Part shown: one piece after another, positions 1 through 5,789 of the stretch | Layout: each line of letters starts with the position of its first letter | Position numbering within the stretch: position 1 is the stretch's first letter | Assembly: GCA_024276805.1 (NCBI GenBank) | Contig: JAJRWJ010000007.1 | Location: forward strand, 1-8,628 | Length of the DNA stretch: 8,628 nucleotides | Reading direction: 5' to 3' | DNA from: Gammaproteobacteria bacterium | GTDB lineage: Bacteria > Pseudomonadota > Gammaproteobacteria > Methylococcales > Methylomonadaceae | Program-made: the position numbers and the translations under genes | The notes under the pieces: generated by a model | The model's database searches: none | What the model was told of the DNA's origin: nothing | What the model saw: the letters and a program-made list of their open reading frames with translations, nothing else

Positions 1-705
1 CAGCTGGCGGCCTTTCTGCGCATGGCCAGGGACTATGCGCGCAGCCAGGGCTTCAAAGGCGCTCTGTATATCGAACCCAAACCCGGCGAGCCGATGACTC
101 ATCAGTATGACTACGATGCCGCCACGGTGCTGGGCTTTTTGTGGGAATTCGATCTGCTGGAGGATTTTTCCCTGAACATCGAAGCCAATCACTGCACGCT
201 GGCTGGGCACAGCTTCGCCCACGACCTGATGACCGCGGCATCGGCTGGCCGGCTGGGCAGCGTCGACGCCAATGCCGGCGCCCATCTGGGCTGGGACACC
301 GATGAATACCCGACAAATCTCCAGGAGTGTGTCTGGGCCTTGCTGATCATCCTGAAGATGGGCGGCTTCAGCACCGGTGGATTCAATTTCGATGCCAAGG
401 TACGGCGCGGCTCCTTCGACTGTATCGATCTGTTCCATGGCCACATCAGCGGCATGGACACGCTGGCCAGGGCATTGCTGATTGCCGACCGGATCATCCG
501 GGACGGGGAAATGGATGCCTTTCTGGAGCAGCGTTATGCCGGCTACCGGACAGGCATCGGCAAAAAGATCCTGCAGGGGGAAATGACATTGCCTGAACTG
601 GAGGGATGGGCGGCAAGGCAGGGGGAGGCGAAGTTGCGCAGTGGCCGGCAGGAACTTCGGGAAAGTCTGTTCAACCGCTATGTATATTCCGGCAGCGTGA
701 AATGA
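1..705 (+). CDS. xylA: Xylose isomerase, C-terminal part (5' end outside window)
   Basis: The reading frame is open from base 1 to the TGA at 703-705, giving 234 residues, about half of the usual ~440, so the start lies to the left. The enzyme interconverts D-xylose and D-xylulose in the cytoplasm using two divalent metal ions. The metal ligands expected from E. coli XylA are all present (numbering from base 1): Glu25 in IEPKP, Glu61 and His64 in NIEANH, Asp89 in SVDAN, Asp99 and Asp101 in GWDTD, and Asp131 in NFDAKVRR. The segment between DAN and GWDTD is one residue shorter than in E. coli and reads AGAHL instead of RGDAQL, so a normally conserved RGD or TGD is absent. The C-terminus (ending in RQELRESLFNRYVYSG) matches the family's end. 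No rho-independent terminator follows. The family call is very secure; activity is inferred from the intact ligands. Confidence 0.96.
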   Translation, partial: QLAAFLRMARDYARSQGFKGALYIEPKPGEPMTHQYDYDAATVLGFLWEFDLLEDFSLNIEANHCTLAGHSFAHDLMTAASAGRLGSVDANAGAHLGWDTDEYPTNLQECVWALLIILKMGGFSTGGFNFDAKVRRGSFDCIDLFHGHISGMDTLARALLIADRIIRDGEMDAFLEQRYAGYRTGIGKKILQGEMTLPELEGWAARQGEAKLRSGRQELRESLFNRYVYSGSVK

Positions 706-786
706 AGGAACTGACAGCAGCGGCCGGGTACTGTCACCAGGGCGAGCGCATATAAATCGCTGTAAAATTAGCATCTTTGCCTACCA

Positions 787-817
787 CCCGGATTCCGCAA
801 GCTGCATCCGGGCTACG
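787..817 (+). repeat. REP-like palindromic element, copy 1
   Basis: CCCGGAT (787-793) pairs with ATCCGGG (806-812), and the inner GC/GC pairs can extend the hairpin. The unit ends in CTACG. Elements of this form are widespread between genes in proteobacteria and typically form RNA or DNA hairpins. It lies about 80 bp after the xylA stop and may protect or end that transcript, although no T-run follows. Confidence 0.65.
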
Positions 818-865
818 TTCGATTCAGGATTTGCCGCTTTGTTCATGCCGATGAGCGTTGATTCC

Positions 866-898
866 CGTAGCCTGGATGCAGCCCCAGCGGAATCCGGG
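866..898 (-). repeat. REP-like palindromic element, copy 2, inverted
   Basis: Read on the minus strand this unit begins CCCGGATTCCGC, continues through GCTGCATCC and ends in GGCTACG. It matches copy 1 except for a slightly longer centre (GGGG-containing) and an A in place of G in the right arm. The two copies face each other about 50 bp apart. A further 9-bp inverted repeat flanks copy 2 (GATGAGCGT 850-858 / ACGCTCATC 922-930), which suggests a composite element. Confidence 0.65.
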
Positions 899-1427
899 AA
901 AAGCCGCCTCGACCCGCGGCTACGCTCATCACCTATGGTAGTTCTCCTGATGGATTACCATATCCTTTTGGTTTTCATGATTTTATATGCGCTCGCCGTG
1001 GTTCTGGCACAGGGAATGAATCAGAATCGGCATGGACAGGTTATTTTGCCCGCTTGTACTGTCGTCGGGCATGTTCTATCAGACCGTAGCGAGAACAATG
1101 ACGGCACAGGCCGGAGGCATTGAACAGGTCGGCTGAGCTTTGCCGTAATATAATTTGCATTGAAAATTTAAAAGGGGTAGTATCGCAATCAAGGGTTTTG
1201 TAAACCACGGACCGAAACAAATCCAATCTCTTTCAGATTATCTGGATGTTGTCCGACTGCATTGGCAGCGTTGATTTCTTTTGCACCAGGTTTGGTACAT
1301 TCCGGTCTGCAACCCTGTTCCCGGCGCACACAGATGGCTCTTGACAAGACCAGTCTGTTGATGCCCATCAGCATTGCATTGGAAAGGCTAGTACAGGCAT
1401 CCAGGTACCGGGAACGTTCGATCGAGT

Positions 1428-1455
1428 TTGAGCCGTTGGCTGTGAATTCTTTAAT
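1428..1455 (+). promoter_or_regulatory. Candidate sigma70-type promoter for the injection-system operon
   Basis: TTGAGC (1428-1433; four of six to consensus) and TTTAAT (1450-1455; five of six) are separated by 16 bp. Transcription would begin near 1462, about 40 nt before the GTG start at 1503. It is the best-placed pair in the gap, but such matches occur by chance. A lone TATAAT at 1149-1154 has no matching -35 at normal spacing. Confidence 0.3.
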
Positions 1456-1491
1456 GGTCGTACGGCTTTGAACTATCGCGATTTATCTGTC

Positions 1492-1496
1492 GGGAG
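1492..1496 (+). promoter_or_regulatory. Ribosome binding site deciding a GTG start
   Basis: GGGAG lies 6 nt before GTG at 1503. It supports GTG as the start of the Pvc16-type gene. The resulting N-terminus, MASYRAVNGVLLALE, begins directly with the first helix expected for the family. Confidence 0.6.
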
Positions 1497-1502
1497 TGGT
1501 TT

Positions 1503-2102
1503 GTGGCTTCTTATCGTGCGGTCAATGGTGTGTTACTCGCTCTGGAGAGCTTCTTCAAGGCGCGCCTGCCGGCCGATCTCAGTGCCGCTCCCGTCAACGC
1601 ACGCATCGAGTTGCTGGGCAGTTCGGATATCAGCGATCCACTGAACGGCAATGTCCTCGGCATCTATGTGCATCGCATCACCGTCGATGCCCATGGCCGC
1701 AGCCGTTTTTTTGCCACGACCGGCGCCGACAGCGACGCCGCACCCGCCGCGGAACTCCCCATCAATCTGCACCTGCTGTTGATTGCCTCTGCCACCAGCG
1801 CATCCATAGAAGCCAACCTGATGGCCTGGGCGATGATCGCGCTGGCCAATGAAAGCCAGCTGGATATTTCCCATCTCGCGGAAAACGATGCGGCATGGAC
1901 GGAGCGGGAAATCCTCACCGTGACTCCGGAGGAAATGCCCACCGAAGATCTGATGCGCATCTGGGACGCCTTTCAGACCCCCTATACGAATAGCGTTCCC
2001 TATATCGTGCGCACCATTCGCTTGCGCTTGAACGAGCAACGGACGGAAGGACCGGCAGTCATATCCCGTATATTTCCCACCGGCATTGCCGAAAGCTCCT
2101 GA
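1503..2102 (+). CDS. Pvc16/DUF4255 family protein, putative tube cap of a contractile injection system
   Basis: A 199-residue protein starting at GTG. It fits the Pvc16 N-terminal family (formerly DUF4255): an N-terminal helix (residues 5-21, AVNGVLLALESFFKARL), a beta segment LGIYVHRITVD (52-62), the hallmark LPINLHLLLIASA (85-97), a helix around MAWAMIALANE (107-117), and the late motif EEMPTEDLMRIWDAF followed by PYIVRTIRLRL (143-176). In Afp and PVC particles the homologue caps the distal end of the tube and sheath, much like a phage tail terminator. Here it is the first gene of the operon, downstream of the candidate promoter at 1428-1455. The next gene follows within 15 nt, so the two are probably co-translated. 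The protein is cytoplasmic, with no signal peptide or membrane segment. The family call is strong; the cap role is inferred from homologues. Confidence 0.88.
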   Translation: MASYRAVNGVLLALESFFKARLPADLSAAPVNARIELLGSSDISDPLNGNVLGIYVHRITVDAHGRSRFFATTGADSDAAPAAELPINLHLLLIASATSASIEANLMAWAMIALANESQLDISHLAENDAAWTEREILTVTPEEMPTEDLMRIWDAFQTPYTNSVPYIVRTIRLRLNEQRTEGPAVISRIFPTGIAESS

Positions 2103-2116
2103 GACGGCAGGTGACC

Positions 2117-2938
2117 ATGATGGCTGAAGCCGAAAGCACTGTTTCTGAACTGGCCGAAGCCAACAAAGTCCGGGTACTGGAAAGCAATGTACTGCATGCC
2201 AGCGATGTCATTTACTGGCTGAACGGCGCTTCCGCAGAGAACGAGGCGGCTATGCAGCGAGTTCCCTATCCGTTGCAGGTCCGTTTCACCGAAAAGCCGC
2301 GCAACGTCAATGTATTGCATGGCAATGGCAGGATGGCGCTGTGGCGCAATCCGGAGCAGGCGATTATCGCCGGCCGGGCGACCGAGGCGCAGCGTAGTCG
2401 TCCATCGATGCCTGCATTCACCGTGGCGGGTGAGGTTCGCGATCCCTTCGGGCGATTCAATCCGGGTTTGTTTTCCGTCACCCTCGGTGCGGGAAACGGC
2501 GTTGCCGTGCTGCTGTATCCGTCACTGCTGGGAACGGGTACGGTATCGGCTGGTGTGTTGCAGGGCAGTTTGCAGTTTGCCGGCAGCGGCCTGCCGGTGG
2601 CGTGGGCCCTGCTGGAACTGCAGGTGGCGCTCACCGGCAGCGAGACCCTGATCTTCCGCGCCCAGGCGGATGCCCACGGAGATTTCAGGATGGCTCTGCG
2701 ACGCCTGCCGCCGCTACCAGAAAGTATCACTGCCTATGGCGGTTCACTGCGTGTACATGCGGATGTGCACACCAGCAGCAGCGCGGTTCCCGATATCTCC
2801 GGTTTCGTCGCCATGAACCTGGAATCGAGTACCAGCGCCGGTGATTTCCAAGCGGAGTTGAATGTCGAGATTCATCCAGGTGAAAGCATCCGGATCGGGT
2901 CTTTCAACAAGAAGCATCTATCGATACAAACTGCCTAA
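2117..2938 (+). CDS. Carboxypeptidase-regulatory-like beta-sandwich protein of the injection cluster
   Basis: A 273-residue protein from the ATG at 2117; GTG at 2111 and ATG at 2120 are also in frame. GGCAGG (2106-2111) lies 5 nt before 2117, which favours that start. The N-terminal hundred residues contain VIYWLNG (31-37) and a basic/aromatic stretch ending in GRMALWRNPEQAI (71-83). Residues 100-200 resemble carboxypeptidase regulatory-like (transthyretin-type) beta-sandwiches: FTVAGEVRDPFGRFNPGLFS (101-120), then LPVAWALLELQV (159-170), then DAHGDFRMALRRLPPLP (185-201). The C-terminal part is Ser/Thr-rich. There is no signal peptide and no protease motif, so it is unlikely to be an enzyme. 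I recall annotations of such proteins beside DUF4255 genes in injection clusters. A structural or accessory role at the particle's cap or surface is inferred. It sits 14 nt after the cap gene and 25 nt before the sheath gene. Confidence 0.62.
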   Translation: MMAEAESTVSELAEANKVRVLESNVLHASDVIYWLNGASAENEAAMQRVPYPLQVRFTEKPRNVNVLHGNGRMALWRNPEQAIIAGRATEAQRSRPSMPAFTVAGEVRDPFGRFNPGLFSVTLGAGNGVAVLLYPSLLGTGTVSAGVLQGSLQFAGSGLPVAWALLELQVALTGSETLIFRAQADAHGDFRMALRRLPPLPESITAYGGSLRVHADVHTSSSAVPDISGFVAMNLESSTSAGDFQAELNVEIHPGESIRIGSFNKKHLSIQTA

Positions 2939-2951
2939 CGGCCAATTCATT

Positions 2952-2957
2952 AAGGAG
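2952..2957 (+). promoter_or_regulatory. Strong Shine-Dalgarno site fixing the sheath start
   Basis: AAGGAG lies 6 nt before ATG at 2964. The open frame extends 34 codons further upstream, into the end of the previous gene. This site and the N-terminus PAYLAPGVFVEE, typical of sheaths, place the true start at 2964. Confidence 0.85.
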
Positions 2958-2963
2958 AATACC

Positions 2964-5171
2964 ATGCCTGCATATTTAGCTCCTGGAGTCTTTGTTGAGG
3001 AAGTCAGTTTTCGTGCAAAATCCATCGAAGGGGTCGGTACCAGCGTCGCCGGGCTGGTTGGGCCGACGCGCAGCGGTCCCTTGCGCGGGCGACCGGAATT
3101 GCTGACCAGTTTTGCCGACTTCGTACGAGTATACGGGGATGCCGGAGATCTCGATCTGGATGGCAGTCCCGGGTTGAATTTCACCGCCATTGCCGCGAAA
3201 GCATTTTTCGATGGCGGCGGCACCCAGCTGTTCGTGGCGCGCGTGGTCGGCGATGTCAACAGTACCGCGGCGAATGGTTCGGGAAGCAGCGCCACTTTTG
3301 CCACGGCGACGGACAGCAGCGGCGACGTGACCTTCAGCAGCCGCTTTCCCGGCGCACGATCGAACTATACCCTGGAGATTCAGTGGCGCGACAGTGAAAA
3401 CCTGTTGAAACTGGAGACCACATCGGCGCCGGACGAGGGTGAAGTGGTTTTTCTGCAAGCGACGGGGCTGACGTCGGCGGTCAGAACCACGGGCATATCG
3501 GCTCAGCTTCCGGCATCGCGCTTCCCACTGGATTTTCGCGGCCTGGTGCGGCGCGAGGGAGACCATTACGTGATCGTCGGCAATCGCTGTGAAATTACCG
3601 CGGATGATGGCGCTACAGTGACCGGCACCGATTTTCGCGGCTCCGGTGATCCGGATGGCGCCGAGGGAATCTTGATGGCTGCCGGTCTGGTCAACAGCGC
3701 CGATAGCAGTGTCGTGTTCACCCGTGTCTACGCCAGGGCGCCCACCAGCGGCGCCTTGCAGGATGGTACTGCAGCAGTACTGACACTGACCGCCGAGACC
3801 GATCTTTCCACCTATACCGGCGGCCCGCACTGGGGTACCCTGACCACACTGCGCGGCACATTGAATGCAGCAGGTTCGGAGTTCACCGTGAATGGCGGGG
3901 GGCTGAATGCCGGTGTCGGCACGGATATCGTCTTGCCAATGCCGGCGCTGGCCGCGGAGACTTCCAGCGCGGCGGGCATGGTGGTGCAGCGCAATTTCGA
4001 TATCGATGTCTTCAGTGGCGGCGCCAATGGCGAGGTCATCTACAGCTATGCCAATATCTCCACGGCTCCCGATTCCGAGCGCAGCCTGGCCGGGGTCCTG
4101 ACGGCAACGCCGGAAAAACGCGCTGACGCCCTGTCCAGCCTGATATCCTGCGTACTGGCAGCTTCTGCCACCGGTGAAGACGTTGTTGCCGCGCTTTACG
4201 ACATGTTCGACCCGGCCGCCCTTTCGCCGCCTCCCACCAGCGTCGAAGGACCGCGTTATCTGATTACCCTGACTGATGGTACGGATGGCGATGCCCCCTC
4301 CGCCGTCGATTATGGTGGGGAGGTGGATGAGGTCAATGGTAATACCGGTTTTGCGGCTTTCGAGGATATCGAGGATATCGCCATGGTCATGGCTCCGGCT
4401 GCGGCGGCGGATGCAACGGGGCACCAGGCCATCGTCGCGGAAATGCAGAAGCACTGCCGCAAGATGCGCTATCGCGTCGGTATCGTCGATGCGCGGGAAG
4501 GCATGGCGCTGTCGGAAATTCGTGCGTTTCGCGCCAATTTCGATGACTCCAGGCTGGCACTGTATTATCCCTGGGTGGTGATCGCCGACCCGACCGGACA
4601 GCGGGACAGCATCGCCGTGCCACCGGCGGGATTCATTGCCGGCGTCTATGCCAACACTGATATACAGCGTGGCGTACACAAGGCGCCTGCCAATGAACCG
4701 GTCGTAGGCGCACTGCGCTTCGCCCAGGATATCAATCGTTTCCAGCAGGAACTGCTGAATCCCGACGGCATCAATTGCCTGCGCTCTTTCCCTGGCCGGG
4801 GGCACCGGGTCTGGGGAGGACGTACGCTGTCCAGCGATCCGGAGTGGAAATACGTCAATGTGCGGCGCTACTTCCTGTATCTGGAACGCTCCATCGAGAA
4901 ATCCACCCAGTGGATCGTGTTCGAACCCAATGGCGAGCGGCTGTGGGCCAATGTGCGTACCACGGTGGAGGATTTTCTGTACAGTGAATGGTTCAACGGG
5001 CGGTTGCTGGGACCGACCCCGAAGGTGGCTTATTTCGTCCGATGCGACCGCAGCACCATGACCCAGAATGATCTGGACAACGGCCGGCTGGTCTGTGAAA
5101 TCGGCGTCGCGCCGTTGCGGCCGGCGGAGTTCGTCATCTTCCGCATTGGCCAGAAGACAGCCGATGCATAA
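2964..5171 (+). CDS. Contractile tail sheath protein with large insertion domain
   Basis: A 735-residue sheath subunit; in contractile systems it forms the outer cylinder that shortens and drives the tube outward. The N-terminus carries the PGVFVEE arm (7-13) used for intersubunit linking. A conserved region follows: GTSVAGLVGPTRSGP, SFADFVRVYGD, AKAFFDGGGTQLFVARVVGD (to residue 97). Residues ~99-455 form a long, Gly/Ser/Thr/Ala-rich, beta-type insertion, including SRFPGARSNYTLEIQW. The subtilisin-like sheath core begins near EDIEDIAMVMAPAA (467-480) and continues through RYRVGIVDAREG, YYPWVVIADP and VPPAGFIAGVYA. The C-terminal domain starts at YVNVRRYFLYLERSI (630-644) and ends NDLDNGRLVCEIGVAPLRPA then EFVIFRIGQ. 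AFP/PVC sheaths are shorter, so the insertion accounts for most of the extra length. The strong ribosome site suits a high-copy part. The frame is intact; the family call is secure. Confidence 0.95.
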   Translation: MPAYLAPGVFVEEVSFRAKSIEGVGTSVAGLVGPTRSGPLRGRPELLTSFADFVRVYGDAGDLDLDGSPGLNFTAIAAKAFFDGGGTQLFVARVVGDVNSTAANGSGSSATFATATDSSGDVTFSSRFPGARSNYTLEIQWRDSENLLKLETTSAPDEGEVVFLQATGLTSAVRTTGISAQLPASRFPLDFRGLVRREGDHYVIVGNRCEITADDGATVTGTDFRGSGDPDGAEGILMAAGLVNSADSSVVFTRVYARAPTSGALQDGTAAVLTLTAETDLSTYTGGPHWGTLTTLRGTLNAAGSEFTVNGGGLNAGVGTDIVLPMPALAAETSSAAGMVVQRNFDIDVFSGGANGEVIYSYANISTAPDSERSLAGVLTATPEKRADALSSLISCVLAASATGEDVVAALYDMFDPAALSPPPTSVEGPRYLITLTDGTDGDAPSAVDYGGEVDEVNGNTGFAAFEDIEDIAMVMAPAAAADATGHQAIVAEMQKHCRKMRYRVGIVDAREGMALSEIRAFRANFDDSRLALYYPWVVIADPTGQRDSIAVPPAGFIAGVYANTDIQRGVHKAPANEPVVGALRFAQDINRFQQELLNPDGINCLRSFPGRGHRVWGGRTLSSDPEWKYVNVRRYFLYLERSIEKSTQWIVFEPNGERLWANVRTTVEDFLYSEWFNGRLLGPTPKVAYFVRCDRSTMTQNDLDNGRLVCEIGVAPLRPAEFVIFRIGQKTADA

Positions 5172-5255
5172 GCTGCGGCGTTGCCGGTGGCAATGGCTGC
5201 CAGTGATGACTTGCAGGGTTTTTGCAAGGCGCGGGCGATTGCGCAGCATCGATCC

Positions 5256-5274
5256 GGCAGGGATGCCTGTTTTT
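5256..5274 (+). terminator. Weak terminator-like hairpin between sheath and tube genes
   Basis: CAGG (5258-5261) pairs with CCTG (5266-5269) across a GATG loop and is followed by five T residues (5270-5274). An alternative fold pairs GCATC (5246-5250) with GATGC (5262-5266). A separate hairpin, CTTGCA 5210-5215 / TGCAAG 5223-5228, lies upstream without a T-run. The stem is short, so partial attenuation or an mRNA processing end is as likely as termination. It sits in the operon's longest internal gap. Confidence 0.25.
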
Positions 5275-5298
5275 CGATGTAACATTGAACAGACTCAT

Positions 5299-5303
5299 GA
5301 GGA
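5299..5303 (+). promoter_or_regulatory. Ribosome binding site choosing between two tube starts
   Basis: GAGGA directly abuts the ATG at 5304, too close for initiation, but lies 6 nt before the in-frame ATG at 5310. The start at 5310 (MAEPRDTPYS) is therefore preferred. Confidence 0.65.
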
Positions 5304-5309
5304 ATGATT

Positions 5310-5771
5310 ATGGCTGAACCACGGGATACCCCTTATAGCGTTTTCAATTATCTGGTCAACCTTGTCGATGGTACCGAAGGCAGCGTACAGGGAGGCTTTT
5401 CCGAAGTCTCCGGGTTGAATGCCGAAGTCACCGTGGCCGAATATCGCAACGGCAACGCCAAAACCAATTATGTGACCAAGATTCCGGCGATCACCAAGGC
5501 TGGAGATGTGACCCTGAAGCGCGGTGTGATCGGCGCCGACAATATCTACGAATGGCTGGACCAGGTGCGCAGCGGCGATGTCCAGGCAAAGCGCAACGTC
5601 GAGATCAAGCTGACCGATGAAAACCCCACCAATCAGACGGCGGTGGTGACCTGGAAACTGATCAACGCGATGCGCATCAAATGGATCGGGCCGACGCTGA
5701 CCGCGAAGGGCGGCAACGATGTCGCGATCGAGGAACTGGTGCTTGCCGTGGAACATATCGTGCAGTCCTGA
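5310..5771 (+). CDS. Contractile injection system tube protein 1 (T4 gp19-like)
   Basis: A 153-residue protein of the T4 gp19-like tube family, the usual length for the protein whose stacked hexamers form the inner tube expelled on contraction. Visible family marks, in order: YSVFNYLVNL (strand at the N-terminus), GGFSEVSGL (the FSEVSGL signature), AEYRNGNAK, the TKAGDVTLKRGV motif, the helix IYEWLDQVRSG, and the C-terminal strand DVAIEELVLAVEHI. It follows the sheath gene after about 138 bp, the longest gap in the operon, and precedes the second sheath-like gene by 18 nt. It is probably the main tube subunit because it directly follows the main sheath and has a good ribosome site. An ATG two codons upstream (5304) is less likely. 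No signal peptide is present. Confidence 0.94.
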   Translation: MAEPRDTPYSVFNYLVNLVDGTEGSVQGGFSEVSGLNAEVTVAEYRNGNAKTNYVTKIPAITKAGDVTLKRGVIGADNIYEWLDQVRSGDVQAKRNVEIKLTDENPTNQTAVVTWKLINAMRIKWIGPTLTAKGGNDVAIEELVLAVEHIVQS

Positions 5772-5789
5772 GCGGCTGAGCGGTGAGTC

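Larger units (their letters stand above)
706..1502. other. Long intergenic region between xylA and the injection-system operon
   Basis: About 800 bp without a gene I can support. It holds a short inverted repeat just after xylA (TGACAG 712-717 / CTGTCA 731-736, with no T-run), two REP-like elements (787-817 and 866-898), an A+T-rich stretch roughly from 940 to 1250, and a candidate promoter at 1428-1455. Counting by hand, bases 1141-1200 are 33% G+C, against 62% for 4801-4860 in the sheath gene. Short open frames exist, for example 935-1123 and 1334-1471, but none has a Shine-Dalgarno site or a family I recognise. No tRNA or rRNA is seen. It may be a junction where an accessory cluster joined the chromosome, but no integrase, attachment site or transposase is visible. 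Confidence 0.7.

Noticed and set aside
712..736. TGACAG/CTGTCA inverted repeat as the xylA terminator
   Set aside because: The stem is only 6 bp, the loop is 13 nt and no T-run follows, so it does not meet the usual pattern of an intrinsic terminator.
1149..1154. Perfect TATAAT as a promoter for the operon
   Set aside because: No -35 lies at 16-18 bp (the nearest, TTGAAC at 1120-1125, is 23 bp away) and it is about 350 bp upstream of the first gene.
1117..1164. Repeated GCATTGAA octamer (1117-1124 and 1157-1164) as an operator
   Set aside because: Two 8-bp copies in A+T-rich sequence are expected often by chance, and they sit far from any gene start.
1334..1471. 45-codon frame starting at ATG 1334 (and the longer TTG version from 1262)
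   Set aside because: It has no ribosome site and no recognisable family, and it overlaps the candidate promoter just before the operon.
4362..4379. Perfect tandem 9-bp repeat (GAGGATATC twice) coding EDIEDI in the sheath
   Set aside because: Sheath proteins normally have a similar acidic D/E-I-x-D-I motif at the start of this core strand, so recent slippage is not needed to explain it.
2976..5285. A 769-codon open frame on the minus strand opposite the sheath gene
   Set aside because: It is the length shadow of the sheath gene in G+C-rich DNA; the translation is Arg/His/Gln-rich without family features, there is no ribosome site, and the + strand product is a clear sheath.
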